Shown: in pieces, positions 14,129 to 27,133 of the stretch | How positions within the stretch are numbered: the first letter of the stretch is position 1 | Layout of the letters: every line of letters starts with the position of its first letter | Position numbers and translations under genes: made by a program | Source of the DNA: Pseudisothecium myosuroides | Taxonomy: Eukaryota > Streptophyta > Bryopsida > Hypnales > Lembophyllaceae | DNA length: 64,000 bases | NCBI GenBank assembly: GCA_951799445.1 | Contig: OX637287.1 | Coordinates: 19,964,224 to 20,028,223, forward strand | Direction: 5' to 3' | Notes under the pieces: model-generated | What the model was told of the DNA's origin: nothing | Database searches by the model: none | The model's input: only the letters and a program-made list of their open reading frames with translations

Positions 14129-15791
14129 GTGGTGGTGGTGATGGGAGTGATGGGACCTAGTACTACAACCCTTCACAACATGCTCACCTGAGCAATGTTA
14201 CCATGGATTGCTCCACGCTCCCTCAGCAAGCTGGGTCCAGGTGATAAGCTTCCCGATGCCTGCTGAATTGCAAGAATCAGAGATTTAGAAATAATAGCAG
14301 AATTTGTAGGCAAGTCACACTCATAAATCTATATGTCATGGCCAACAACTGTGTCTTAGAAAAATAGAATATGTTCACATCGAATTAAATAAATGGTTCG
14401 TCAAGACGACGGAAAGTACCTTGTACTCGCTAATGTCATTACGAACAGATGTCAGAAGTTCAGCATGCTCTCGCATGGAGCTTATGTTGTTTCGTGTTCG
14501 TCGAAACTCCTGCCGTTCAAATAAGGAAAAATCATTGACAAAAATATTTAACATAGAACCTAGCAATCGTGTCACCCCAATAAAAGAATATCCTCGGATA
14601 AACAACAACAAACATGTCATCTCCTAGAAAACAGAAGTATTTCATCCTAAACCTTATAACGTCATGCCACTGCAAATTCAGTCAGAGCAAACTTAGCTTG
14701 ACCACTACATATTGATCACAAGATCTAGAGACTGCATTTTGAAGGAACAGAGACACTATAAAAAGACTCGTCAGCCATTCCGAGAGTAACTAAGAGACGT
14801 GCAAAAGGGTTTACTGAGAGCTTCTGCCACTTTTAAAAGAATCTGCTTATCCACAACACTTCTCAACCATACCGGAAATCGTGGATGTCTAAACCAAAGC
14901 TCAATAGTTCCACAATCCAGGTATAGGAAGGCACTACTAGGCCAGTTAATAACCTGAGTAAATTCATGTAGAATATCCCGATGTCGAGCAAGTTTCTGCG
15001 TCACGGAGGTGGTAGAAGTGGCAGCCGCCACACATCGACTCATAGAATCATTGATATCAAGCAACTTCTCCAGTAATGATTCAATCTCCATCTCCATTGA
15101 CTTCCAGGACCCATCCCCTCCTACATCACCTGCAGATCCAATCTCACATAGTTAGCATTACAAGCCATGAGACGTAAACCAAAGAACAAGATAAATGTAG
15201 GATAAACCAACCCGTAGAAGACAATACGTGATATAATAATGTGGGACATCATCATGATATAATGATTATTTTCGCAGCATTCAAAATTTGCAATCCTAGG
15301 AGATTTTTCAAAATCCTTGTGAAGAGCAAAATAATACTCCGTATGATCAACTCCAATTTTGCAATATTAAAGTTGAAGTTGAAATCCTGAGTGGCAGGAA
15401 AATTTGATAAACATTAGTCCATACTCGTTGCCGAAGACACTCTAGTATCTCTACCTTAAGATATAAGTATCCCTATAAAGCAGTCTCGTGAAGAGCTCGT
15501 TGCAGAGTTGTAAGAAGTGCATAAATAAGTAAGACACTAAAAGCTTGTAATCACTACAACGCCCTCTGAATATCACAGATAAATCGCAGAGATAGATACG
15601 GTCGAAACAGAAAATATGCACCACAGCAAGTGATCCAAAAAATGGCGATATACAAAATGCACTGACTACTGACCTCCATGGGAAAGCATGCCTCCAAGCT
15701 TCGCATACGAAGACAGCTTGACATCAAGGTCGCCCTCAAGTTTTCGTGCCTCCTTGCGGAGCTCCTCCCATCCACTCTCAACATCCTCCAT
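13366..15791 (-). CDS. GOS11: Golgi SNAP receptor complex member 1 (GOS1/GOS11-type Qb-SNARE)
   Basis: A membrane-anchored SNARE that drives vesicle fusion in ER-Golgi and intra-Golgi traffic. Six coding exons with GT..AG introns join in frame: 15791-15674, 15129-14954, 14509-14420, 14259-14188, 13855-13726 and 13463-13366. They give 227 residues; plant GOS11 proteins are about 223. The start is the first ATG after an in-frame TGA. The N-terminal domain (residues 1-140) is helical and opens MEDVESGWEELRKEARKLE. The Qb SNARE motif lies at about 150-200, with a glutamine near residue 170 (ALGAQRTTF) as the likely zero layer. It is followed by ILGAIRRKKSKD and a single C-terminal membrane anchor (about 207-224) ending WLSK. 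No stop or frameshift was found, so it appears functional. Assignment is by recall of the plant GOS11 pattern. Its neighbours are transposon debris. Confidence 0.9.
14099..14142. repeat. (TG)n microsatellite followed by GGT repeats
   Basis: A run of about 15 TG units followed by several GGT units lies inside the intron between coding exons 4 and 5 of the SNARE gene. It probably varies in length between individuals. Confidence 0.9.
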
Positions 15792-16304
15792 GGCCGCCAC
15801 TCCGCCTCACAATTCGAGTCCCTATTCCGATCGCAACGGTACTCACCTTCTCCAGAATCTTGCCTCCTCTCCCTTATTAGAAACCTCCGACACTGGATCC
15901 CTCCTGCTGCACTCACAGTAAGAAAATTCTCAATCATTATCAAAGCAGTGTATCGCTTGCAGAAGGTCTACGCTACGCTTCACATCATACTTCACCAAAT
16001 GCTCGGCCCTAGCAGCAATCCCTAAAAATATCCCTGAAATTCAACCCCTGCCACGGAAGTAAAAGACATTCTTTTTAAATCAATTCAATTTTCCTTAAAG
16101 AAGATCTGCACAGGTCGAACTCCAACAGATCGACCTTCCGAAGAATGCAAAACGGAAACATCCACTACAAGAAAATCACAGAACGTTCTTGCATTGACCA
16201 CAACAAACGATGCTTTTCCTCAGATTCTCCTTAAGCTTCCCTCAGCTAGTTTCGAAAAGAAATCAATTCTTGTGCAATGGCAGTAGTTAACAAGCAACCT
16301 CACC
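15792..16304 (-). promoter_or_regulatory. 5' untranslated region of the SNARE gene with a likely leader intron
   Basis: Upstream of the SNARE start codon the minus strand carries a consensus splice donor, CAG|GTGAGG, with the exon ending at 16304. A plausible acceptor (GAGTGCAG) lies at about 15910. This suggests a leader intron of about 390 bp. A second donor-like AAGGTGAGT lies near 15853 but leaves no acceptor before the start codon. Inferred from sequence only; the transcription start is not visible. Confidence 0.45.
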
Positions 16305-16620
16305 TGTAAGTTGTGTGTTCTCCGAGCTCAAATCTCGATCAGTTGCACCGCATTGTGTTCCCGTGACGATCTCGCAGATCGGATACTACTGCTTCGGCTT
16401 CACCGTTACCATTCAAGCAACCTTTTCAGAAATGTTTCGCAAAGCTAATCCGCAAAGAGAGCGACAACACAAACCAATCCACTCAATAAGAACACGTCGC
16501 ATTCAAATTCTTCGCAGCAGAGAGGAGGGTGGACGAGCAGACGAGACATCGCAGATCAACGAGCTTCAGTCGGAAACCCTAGCGCAAAACACTGAACAGT
16601 GAAGTTGCAATACCCCGCCC

Positions 16621-16653
16621 GTATCCGGCTGGTATCCGGCTGGTATCCGGCTG
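16621..16653. repeat. Three perfect 11-bp tandem repeats
   Basis: GTATCCGGCTG is repeated three times without change. The array lies 5' of the SNARE gene leader, so it may be in its promoter. Confidence 0.9.
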
Positions 16654-16894
16654 TGAACCAATAATAGCAAGTTGCCTTTTTAATATCACATCCTAAACGT
16701 ACGTGATAATATGGAGTAACAAAATCACTTTTGTCGTATGTAAAGAGGCATTTTTGAGGTAACTACGCCTAGAATTGCCTGAATAATTATCAGAGAATGG
16801 TTCCTATTTTTAATTTTCATAATTATGGTTTCATCGTATAGGTAATTGAAAGAAGATTTCAATTTCTATTAGTCTATAAGTTTGGGGTACATTA

Positions 16895-17153
16895 GAGTTA
16901 TTCGTAAAGTACCCTAAACTGGGGTTTAAACCCGTGAGTTTTGTGAAAAAGCCGGTTGAGTTAAAAAAGTCGGAATAAAAGTGGGTATGAAACTTATTTT
17001 TCCATCAAAATGGTGCCTAAAAAAGTTTGGTCCCCACTTTTGAGGTTGTGTGTCATAAGTATCTTGCAAAATTTTTTGACACTTCAACTATAGTTGCCTT
17101 CTCAATTTCAGAAAAAGTTCTGCCCAAACTAGGGAGGACTTTACGAATAACTC
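16895..17153. mobile_element. MITE with TA target duplication
   Basis: A 259-bp element with terminal inverted repeats begins GAGTTATTCGTAAAGT and ends with the complement (ACTTTACGAATAACTC). TA flanks both sides. No coding capacity. The TA duplication fits a Tc1/mariner (Stowaway-like) element, though the TIR is not the usual Stowaway sequence. Confidence 0.7.
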
Positions 17154-17245
17154 TATTATGAAAAGATTAATATGAATTTTCAAAGGATTGATTATAGACA
17201 TACTGTATCTAGAATCAACCCTAAGAAACGTCCTTAAACTAAATC

Positions 17246-17500
17246 AAAGGGATAGCCAGAAATGGCTGTGCTTATTGGACTCTTTGAGCCTGTGAAGTCT
17301 ACAGTTCGATTCCTTCAAATATCCATAGCCTAAGCACAATCATCTAGTTTGATGGGGGAAACAAAAACCTTCACCATTGGCAAGGGGGGCGCCCTTGAAG
17401 TAGATGCCAAGGCTTGGTTAGTCTATTACTTCTTGTTGTAGCCAATATGCCATGTGTGGCCCACAAATCAATCCTAAGCTCTCATGTTTAAACGTTCTGT
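17246..17500 (+). mobile_element. Possible tRNA-derived SINE
   Basis: A stretch resembling RNA polymerase III internal promoter boxes is present: an A-box-like ATGGCTGTGCTTATTGG near 17262 and a B-box-like AGTTCGATTCC near 17306, at about tRNA spacing. No poly-A tail or target duplication was found, so this is tentative. Confidence 0.25.
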
Positions 17501-20500
17501 GTTAAGTAACAAAGGCAAATTAGATACACTTACCTCAAGATATGCTCGCATTAAGGGCAAATTCAATCTTGAAAAGGATTAAATAATCCTAATAAAATGA
17601 AATATTGAGATTGGAGGGAGATATAATATCGATAGTAAAGTTTGTTTGTCCTTTTCAAAGTTAAGATATTCCATTTTCATGTGAATGTTCTATAATACCA
17701 TTAATAAGAAGAAAAAAATTGTGATTTTTTAAATTAAAAATGTAAGTTTCCAAAATTGAAATATAAGTCATCTATAAATAATGTTTTATAAATTCTTTTG
17801 CCCTTGGTTGCTTGCGGAGGTTTGAATGTTGTTTTGCGATTCTTTAAAAAAAAAAATACATGCAGTGTGAAATAGGAGCAACAACTTGTTACCACCTACA
17901 ACTGTAATAAAAGTTTAGCAAAGAGAAGGATGGAGAGTGGCTAAGTGAGCAATAAGTTAAATAAAATCTTATCAAAAATATTTTTAGCATTTACTTTAAA
18001 AAAAAAATCCTTTAAAGTCTTATTTAAGCGTCAAAAATCTGATTTCGAAATATATTGTTTAATAAATTTTTATTGAAGATTTTGTACAAAAGTGTCTATT
18101 GCAAATCTTGGAATCTTTAGTGTTAGAGGTTCTTGAAGATGACAGGGCCTCAAATATATTAGATCTTAGGTGAAATTTTCATTGGAATAAAGTCCAAGAA
18201 ATCATAAGTTGAGTATGATTACCCTAGGTTTACGTAAATGATTAGAGAAAAATTGGAATATGTCAAAAATATAAAAATAATACAACTACTTTCAAAAATC
18301 TAAAAAAAATTCATTGATGCCATTTTTAAATATCCAAAAATTTATTCTTCTTAAAAAAATATAGAAAAAAGAATACATTTACACATAAATAGGAAAATTC
18401 AATCCATTTCATTAAAATAAATTCAAATGTCAAGTTTAATCATCAAACACATTTAATGCGCCAGGGCATCATTGGCAATGAAGAATAACAACGACACTAA
18501 AATATAGCTGCAAAGAGGAAAGTAAAAAAATATGGAGGATTGATGTGCCAAAATCTAAGAAAACTTTGGAAGATCATTCTTTGTAATTTAAGGTATACAC
18601 CTAGTATACTTAAGATACTACTAGGGACTTATTTCCCAATATCTTATATTTTATAAAAAGTAAGCCTATTTTACATATAAAATTTAAATGTCTAATTTTT
18701 TCCCACCTCCGCCTTTTTTTACAAATTTATCTTCCCTCTACTACATACACATGTAGTATATACACCATGAAACCAACAACAATCAATTCAATTGAAGTGC
18801 CATTGACCGAGTGGTAATTATTAATAACAAATTTATCATTGAACACTTCAAAATCTCCATTGAAACTATCTCGTGAACATCCCATTGCATATGTGTGTAA
18901 AAAACTCCTAACATGTATGGCTTCAAAGTGAAGTTAAATGGACTACAACTCTATCCTTGGATTGTATAATTTTTAATTCATTGAACCGACTAACATTAAC
19001 TCTCTATTTGTGCAATGTAACAATTTTTGCCACTTATGGTCAATGTCTAATATTTACACTTGATTTTATATTTATATATATGCACTGCTAGTACTGGAGC
19101 ACAATTTCAATCTACCACCCTACATCAAAGATTTTCTTGATTGTGTCCATTTTATCATCCTTATGAAATTATCTATTTACATCTATACTTATCATACAAT
19201 GATGAATGTGCATGGCCTTAGTAGCATTTCATTGACTATATTTTATCTCTATATATTATATGAATTTTCCTCCCTTTGAATTAAATGAAACCTAACTTTT
19301 AATTCAAATAGTTTTCTAAAAAGAATTGATAGTAATCTCCTTGAACAAGAAAATGAATTCAAGGTTCCAAATTGTTGAAATCCAAAAATTAAATTATTTT
19401 TCTATTTGGGTTTAAATCTAACCTAAACATATAGTATACATATAATGTTCTTGAACTTCAAATGTTTTTTATAACCTCAATTTCAGATTTGACAAGTAAA
19501 ATTTGATGAAAACCTATCAAAACTATGACTTTTGTCTAGGGTTTAGGGTGAACTTAGAGAAGCTGTCAAAAAATACCTTAGGCATTTAGGAGTTAGTATG
19601 GCCACTTTAGCATTACAAGGATGAGAATAATTGCCCTCAAGGTCCTCAATAGGAAGCTTTATGAAGCTTTTCTTTTTTAACCCCTAAATAACAACCCCTA
19701 AAACATTGTTTTTTGGCAGTATAACAATTTTGGGAGCTTACTATAAAAAAAAAATTATTTTTTTCTTTGAAACTTTCACACAACATGTATTCAAGGAATA
19801 GCTTTAAGGGGCAACAATTTTTATAACTTTTGACTACATAATTAAAAAGTTATTGTATGACATGTAATTTTTATTGTTGGGCAAGCAACTCAGGCACCTA
19901 AAAAAATAACTTTTTAGAGAAATAAAATTTCAACTTAGTTCCATAGATTTATACATAGGTGAAAAGCTTTGGATAATTCCATTTTGATTAGTAAAATGAA
20001 AGATACGAGGAGTTTTAGTTTGAAGGCACTTATGGAATTTCTACTCCAAAATAAACTTTGAAGTCCTTTATTTAACTCAATTTTCAATATTTTTGAAAAA
20101 AAATAAAAGCATAGGATGTAGATTGTTAATTACAACATAACAACCATTGGAATTGGAATTTTTCAATTCCATAATAAAATTCTAAACAATTTAGTATATA
20201 AAGCAAATTCTACCTCGTTCTACTTGCAATTTTTTTTACAATTTTTTTTAAGCATGAATGTAAAATATTTTTTGTTGAAATTTTTAATATGTATTTCCAA
20301 TTTATTTCTTCAAGTTACCTAACGCTAGGGTCAAATTTGTTAAACAATAATTCAAAATATAATTCAATATGGCATCTAATGAAATTTTCAAAAATTATAA
20401 CATGGCGTAAGTGAATAGTGTAGAAAACATTAATGAAAATAATCTTAATCCTAAAAAAACCCAAAAGTCGAAGTTGTGAATACCAGTAAAACCGCAAGTT

Positions 20501-21745
20501 TTAGTAAATCCCTCAATACCGATAAAGCTATGAGTACTACTACAAATCATGGAGTATTTTGAGCCATGCTAAAGGTCACGTAATATTTTGAACCTTGTAA
20601 AATGAACTTCTAGAAATTCTAAATTGGGTTAATTAATAAAAAAGATTCAACCGAAAAAGAAATGATTTCAAATCGGGCCTAATGAATCTGACCCCAATGT
20701 ATGATATTATAGAGAATAACAAATTGTAAGATTTAGTTATACATTTTGGTGTAAAAAGCTTGAAATTTCAAATCTAACCATTCTTGGGAAGAATTGAAGA
20801 TACTCCTTTTTGAAATCCAAGTGACATGATCTTGCAATTGGTAAGGTTTCTTATTCTAAAATTTTAGAAAGGTGTATTCTAGGTGTAAACTAGTTAACTA
20901 AAGGATCCTATGGTTGGATTTGTTAATGAATAAATATAGATGAAGATTTTAACCTTGCTTTGGATTTGAGTACTTTAAAGCAGTTTTGGAGCCTAAAAAC
21001 ATCGAATTCATTTAGAGCTTAAAATTGAATTTGAAAATATCAATGGGTCATTTTTACTAATATTGTGAACAAAAAATTGTGAATCCAATAGGTTCTAAAT
21101 ATATATAACGACATTAGTTAGTTTGAGAGTCTAAATAGTACATTTCAGAACCTATACGCAAATTTGGATCAATATTAGATGAATGTGATTTATTCAATGT
21201 GATAATTTTGATGAATTTCAATGAAATGAATGAAACTTGGATGACAATCTTACTAGTAGAAGTAGTATAAAAATAGTTCAGACCACACTTTATTGAATTT
21301 ATCTAAAATAATGTAAATTCTATGTTGAGCACCTTACAAATTTGATTATTTCCAAATATCATTGAATACAGATTTTTTATTCATAGAGAGAATGATAGAA
21401 ACATAGATTGCTCCTAGTAGAGCCAAAGTAATAAAACTTATAAAAAATATTCCTATTTAGTATCTACTAGTTTGCTCTATATTTAATGTATATTCAAAAG
21501 CAATACACTAGCTAGAATATATTCTCAGTCTCGTAATTCTACCTAATAAGTCCAAGAACTCATCTTTGCGTCATCTTCGACCTCATTATCCTCATTCCAA
21601 TGAAAAACAAAACATTGGTCATCCTCTGTCAAAGCTTATTGGACCAAAAGGGGCTCAAGGATGATATAGAATGGATCATCACACACGATGGTTAAGCCGG
21701 CATTGAACAAAGAACACTCTTAATCACTGGACTGCACCAGGGCTA
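17501..21745. other. AT-rich intergenic; possible SINE fragment at its right edge
   Basis: No gene seen. At about 21690-21745 the minus strand reads GTCCAGTGATTAAGAG then, about 10 bp on, GTTCAATGCC, resembling the A and B boxes of plant SINEs. The large LTR starting at 21746 lies directly beside it. The rest holds nothing recognisable. Confidence 0.3.
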
Positions 21746-23014
21746 TGTGAGCTCCTAATTCGTCACTTGGGACTCATAGTTTTCTTTTTTTCTAAATTTT
21801 GCTATTTAAGTTGGAATTCTATACAAAAAGCCCTAAAAAGAGTGTAAAACCGAAATAGGTATGTTACATACCAATATGCCCTTTGGTCCTAAATAGCCTT
21901 TTATCCTTAGAATAACCCTAAAACCCACTTGTAAATAGATTAGAACCACAGAATTAGTGGGAGCTAACAGGTTTGAGGGTTCTTACCCAAAATAGCCTAA
22001 AACCACTGTGCATGTGACCATGCTTGGCTAAATTGGTCTGAGGGAAGTCTAGGGAGATTCTTAGATAGATTCCCCGAGAGAGGTTTCAGTTTCCCCATCC
22101 CATCGACGAATAGTAGAAACCCCAATTGTTAGCATGCAGGTGTCATTTTCTTAAGACGGGCCAGCAGAGGAATCTATGGCCACCGGATTGTGATCTTGGG
22201 TCGGAACCATACCGAAAAGTCAAAAGCGAAATCCATTCGTCAAGATTTCCCTGTATGCAGAAGATTCCCTGACTGTCGATAAACCAACAGAGGTGTCTTT
22301 TTACCCTCCGTATCAAGACATGCAAAATCAAGACGTGAACTTGCACATCTCTTGCGAAACTTCATGAGAGGTTCCCCAAGAAGTTTCGGAATTTTCTGGA
22401 TTGAAGAAATACCCCTTCCGGACGGTCAACCGCCTAAAATCATGATGGGAAATTCACGATAATTACCCAGGTGGCGGTAAAATCTCACTAAAAATCGAGT
22501 TAGCTTCTTTTATGCTAATAACATGCTCCAACAAGTTTCATGATGTTTCGATAGCGGGAGATGGCCGGATCACCGACATCCCTTCAAATTATCCACTTGG
22601 CGAGATTTACGTCGAGTTGATCGGCGTCCCGGGAGCACACGAAGTTGGAACAAAGTCAACAAAGGGTCTTTTCTTACTCCCTAAAACCTTCCAGACCACC
22701 CTGGCTATTCACCTTGGTCAGAAAAGATAACCTCTAAGAATTAGATTTTTACCCCTTCTTACTAACTCTAGTTGGTGATAGTTTACAGTGGGATTTTGGT
22801 GTTGGAATAGGAAGTAGGAGGACCTCCTGACCAAAAATAGCTTTTTGAAGCCAATGGCGCAATCGGTTTTCGATTTGGAGTTGATTTCCAGTAGTTAGAG
22901 TTTTGGACCAGCGTAAACCCCAAACTAAGTGAAAATCCTAAAAGATACGGATGAAAATCCGGAAAGATAGGATTACCTAGGTTAAAAGAGGGGAGGTGAG
23001 GGCCTTGGGAAACC

Positions 23015-23022
23015 TATAAAAG
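23015..23022 (+). promoter_or_regulatory. LTR A TATA box
   Basis: TATAAAAG inside the conserved block AACCTATAAAAGGGCCC, followed by a CT-rich stretch (TTTCTCTCTC). The same block occurs at matching positions in LTR B (28977, TATAATAG) and LTR C (34959, TATAAAAG), so it marks the likely U3/R promoter. Confidence 0.6.
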
Positions 23023-23539
23023 GGCCCTCATTTCTCTCTCAAGCCCCCCCATGCTTGTTTTGGGGTCCATTGGGTCCATGTAATATTGGCAATTTTAGCA
23101 TTTTAGCCAAAAATCCTAGCGGTGTTTTTAGGGCCTTTATTGCCCTGTTGTTGTTGTTATTTCAAGCTTTCAAGTTCCCTCTTTGTTGTCCATTGGAGAG
23201 AGAGACACTTGTGCACTTCTTGAGGTCATCATTGGTACTTGTTACATTGATTTATTTTGTGTATTAACCCTAGAGACTCCCTCCTTTGTACCTTGGCGAT
23301 GCCGCTTAGGGGGACCTCTAATGTCTTAGCGTGAGTCACATAGTGCTAATGTGGTGATTTATGTCCTTGTTTACCTTGTTCCTCTAGTTTTTGTCACCAA
23401 ACGGCGAAGCTTTGAACCCTCCGGGTTTAAAAACCCAAAGTTTAGTTTCCAAAAGGAGTTTGGAAACTACCAAAGTTTAGCGTTCAAAATTAGCATTAAA
23501 AGGGATCTGGACCCTATAACGGGCTGCGAGTTTGGTCAC

Positions 23540-24830
23540 TATTTTTCTTACTAAAGACTCTCTGCCCGGTTCTAATCCTCAGTGTACACTCTGGCATTCC
23601 AACCACCACGTCGTCACTGGCGCCAATTTCAAACCAATATTGTTCCCCTGTTGCGCGTGCTTGGCCCGCACTCATAATGACGTCAAAACTAGCATCATAT
23701 CCTCTTGCAAGGGCGGCAAATGTTCCCCAACTTGAATTCAATCAGGTTCAGACACGTGTGGAGGGCGACGTTGTGAATCACTATCAACTAGTTTCCACTG
23801 TCCGCTATGATTCTATGAATCCGCACCACTTTTGGATTTTGTTTTGAGTTGGTTACATATTAGAGGTGCAAAACAAAATAGTCCTGCACTAATCCGTCAA
23901 CCGTGCTTCATCAGTCGGTTTACTCGATTGTGCATTGTGCATTGAGACATTCACGCATTGAAGTCAGAAGTACCTCGGCCAGTCTATAATTATTAATTTC
24001 AACCCCTCCAGTTGTGAACAATCAAACAATTCTACTCTGTGATTGGTAGGGGCCAAGCCAAGGCCAGAAACATCTCCTTTCACAAAAATTCAAATCCCAT
24101 GATCGATTTCGACAAAGCACGCTTAGAAAAGGATTTATTATAAATCCATACAATATAAAAGTCTGACCTCAAGAAGTGTCTACAGATACTACTCTCCCAC
24201 CTGGCTAAAATATTCAGTATATGGGTTGATTCTAATGTTCCTTAATTTTCAACAACAATTGTCCGCAATCCATCTACACCAGAAAAGTGTTGAACCTTTA
24301 TGTTTTATAATGCTACAGATTCAACGACACACACAAACAGAAAATGACTCAAGCTTTGCATGAGCAATAAACACTTTGAACCCCAAAACCCCAAAACTCT
24401 AATTCCAATTCGCAAATTCTAAACTGCTCAAAAATCAATTGAACTGTACCTAAATTGTCGCGGTGCCAGGGTGGCGAACAACGAGGCTCAAAGAGTGAGA
24501 CAGTTGTAGGCATCATTCAGTGATATGATCGTACTGCCCGTGCATGCGATTCATCCTAGCCATCCATCATCGCTAAGGGCAGTACTGCCCGATCCTCAAG
24601 TAGTACATTGAGGAGCCATTAGTGAAGCAGAATTTCAACTGGGAAGCAGCCCCTTGGAGGGTTCAATTTGCTTCTAATGGTACATAGCCATAGACTAGGC
24701 TACAGTATCCAAGGTAGGTGTACGTTGACTCAAGTAGTACCACGGCCAGCATCTTTACTAATACTATGAGGTTCCTCACAATAGGAGACAACCCCCCATT
24801 GTTCTTTTAAAAAAGAGGAAATATTGTTGT
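23540..24830. other. Foreign insert in LTR A with captured gene-like sequence
   Basis: LTR C and the other LTRs lack about 900 bp found here. Within it, 23716-23847 on the plus strand is open and reads like part of a real protein (LEFNQVQTRVEGDVV, then YQLVSTVRYDSMNPHHFW). A splice-acceptor-like TTGCAAG precedes it. The minus strand at 23514-23741 is also open, so the coding strand is not certain. The exact insert ends were not resolved. I do not recognise the protein. Confidence 0.3.
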
Positions 24831-25906
24831 TTTGTTCCTCCCGAAGGAGTAAGCCCAAGGCCAGCCCGTAGGCCCAGCTCGCAGGCCAAAAACTCACATT
24901 TTTTTCCCTTTTTTTTTGGTTGAGTTTAAACTAAACTAGGGAAAAAAAGGGGGGAAAAAAGATAGGGGTTAGGGGATATTACTTAAATTAGGGGAATAGA
25001 GATCAAACTAAAGGGGAGGGGAAGTCTAGGTTCAAAGGAAGCAAAGTAGAATTAGGAGAGGAAGAAAAGCACAATAGAATTTAGGAAGCAATTAGTTAGA
25101 AATAGGAGCCCAATTAGAAGGGGGGAAGACATAGTGCAAATCGAACAATCAGACGCCACTTGCACTCTCATTATTCCACCACCACTCAATCACAACTCCT
25201 CACAAACACTCACACACTCCTAGAACAAAAGCAAGACATGTGGAAGACCACCAAGAAGGAGGTTCTAATAGGGAAGAAGATGAATAGGGAGTAGATTAGC
25301 AAAAATCCTACAACCCATCGTGGGCCATCGATTGCCTCAAGCGTAAGAAGAAAAAAAAGATTCGTCATTCGCATTATTAGAGGTAGTTGGTAGACAGTAA
25401 AGGCCACATAGAAGAATAGTGTGGAAAGGAAAGATAGAAGTAGAAAGAAAATATAGGAATAGGAAGGAGACAACTAAGGAAGTCAAACGACATTTCCATA
25501 ATACAACGGGCCACATTTACGCAAAATCCAAGGATAAAATGGCACGCGAGGGGAACCTAAGCGACTTAAATCGCGGTCTCAAGACGAGGTGGGTCACTAA
25601 ACTCCCTCCTAGCATTCTAAATTCCCAAAATTAGCACTCATTAGGAGAGGCCGAGAGCTAGAGTAGGCAAGAGGCAAAGTCAGGTTAGAATTGAATTTAG
25701 AATCTTATAGTAGAGGTCTAGAGGTTTCCAAAAACTTAAAATACACCCAAATCCGAGCTAAAACGAAGAAGTTATGAACGAATGAAGTTAGGGAGTCATG
25801 TTGGATGAGACTTAGCAAAATTCATCCAAGGGGAAGAAGGAATAGAATCTACAAGGTGAAAATAGTTTGGGAATCAAAAGTAAAATTAGGATTGACCGTA
25901 TTCAGT

Positions 25907-25947
25907 GGATGAAGTTTGAAGAACTGAGTAGCAGTCAAACTTCATCC
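25907..25947 (+). repeat. 41-nt hairpin in LTR A (first of a pair)
   Basis: GGATGAAGTTTGA, a 15-nt loop, then TCAAACTTCATCC: a perfect 13-bp stem. A second copy lies at 26368-26408, and the pair recurs in LTR C at 36977-37017 and 37437-37477 with nearly the same spacing of 460 bp. Confidence 0.85.
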
Positions 25948-26367
25948 GTGGATAACTTTTGCCAGGAAGCATCAAATCTAATGGAACTAGTCATGTTAAA
26001 AAGTTAAAATCAAGCGTTACCAGGAGTAAGTCCTAAACTTTCTCAAAATAGTAACTTACTAAGCGTAATTAAGCCCCTTAGGTAAAACAAGAAGGCGGAT
26101 TAGGAGCTCTTAGGATTAAGTTTGGGTTAATTATAGATTTAGAACCTCTTAGAATAAGTTTAAGGTAACCCAAAACTAAACCCAACTTAAAGAAAGACCT
26201 AAATCCAAAGCAGTTAGGAGGGGATGAAGTCCAGAATAAGTAGTAGATGAATCCTAGAGGATTTCATCCATTTAAGTCAAGACTTGGTAACTAGGATAAC
26301 CTTAGGGATTCAGGGTCATAGCCCAAATTCCAAGTCAAATCGAAATTAGGAGTCCATAGAAAAAAAT

Positions 26368-26408
26368 GGATGAAGTTTGAAAAATCGAGTAGCGGTCAAA
26401 CTTCATCC
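26368..26408 (+). repeat. 41-nt hairpin in LTR A (second of a pair)
   Basis: The same 13-bp stem as at 25907 with a slightly different loop (AAAATCGAGTAGCGG). Confidence 0.85.
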
Positions 26409-27133
26409 GTCCATAACTTTCTTTAGGAGAGTCCAAATCAAGCAAACTTTACACTTTTAGAAATGTCATGAGGTACTCTTTCAATTAGGATAGATAAATC
26501 TAGACTAAGATCACCTCCTCTCCTAAACCACCAAGCCCTCTTAGGCTTTGACTCAGACTTGGCAGTTATAGAGATTCCGATTAGGATTTTGTTTTCATTA
26601 TCTGAATTAGCAAATCTTAGGAGCATAGAAAAGATCCATTGCTTGGAAGGCACGATGGATTGGCGCTAGACACCCATAGATCGAGTCAAAACGGTTATTT
26701 ACCGAGAACCTGGTTGTGCTCACTTATTTACCAAGGGTGGGTAAACAAGCGCTCACAAGCTACTACAAGCTGATGGAATTCTTGTGGGCCATATCCATAT
26801 CCATCTAGTAGTAGCAAGCTATAGCAACATTTGCGTAGCTCATGCTGGAAGGATCCACCAATGTATCATTATGGCTCCAAGAGTCAGAATTAGGTGTAGC
26901 AAGGCCAACTACTACTCGAGTCTCGTACATGACCTCCACATTATTGGAGGTGGAATTGGAGACCATTTCAGCCATGTAATCTTAGATCATATCAACGTCA
27001 AGAGCCACTACTCCGGCCTCAATGAAAGCCATCAACTTTGCATCTTAATTGCTCCAAGTCGGAGGAAACTCACCATCCACATTGGCCGCAAAAGAGAAGG
27101 CATCAATATTTGGAGCCTCATGATTCTTCTCTG

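Larger units (their letters stand above)
21746..26757. mobile_element. Solo LTR A (5.0 kb) of a giant-LTR retrotransposon family
   Basis: Starts TGTGAGC and ends GCTCACA, with a 5-bp flank GGCTA on the left and AGCTA on the right (one mismatch). It shares long, collinear similarity with LTRs B (27794-32792) and C (33692-37824). No gag, protease, RT or integrase is present inside or adjacent, and no second LTR pairs with it as an intact element, so it is best read as a solo LTR left by recombination. It carries a TATA box (23015) and two 41-nt hairpins (25907 and 26368). It is longer than C because of a foreign insert at about 23.5-24.8 kb. LTRs this long recall Tat/Ogre-type Gypsy elements, but the lineage cannot be assigned without coding sequence. 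Confidence 0.8.

Noticed and set aside
15554..16025. Long open frames on both strands over the SNARE 5' exon and leader
   Set aside because: They overlap the true first coding exon in other frames and show no motif. The GOS1 frame from 15791 explains the region.
24530..24600. Short inverted CGTACTGCCCG/GGGCAGTACTG-type repeat in LTR A as a possible CRISPR-like or origin signal
   Set aside because: Only one pair is present, in a plant nuclear repeat; it is better explained as part of the foreign insert.
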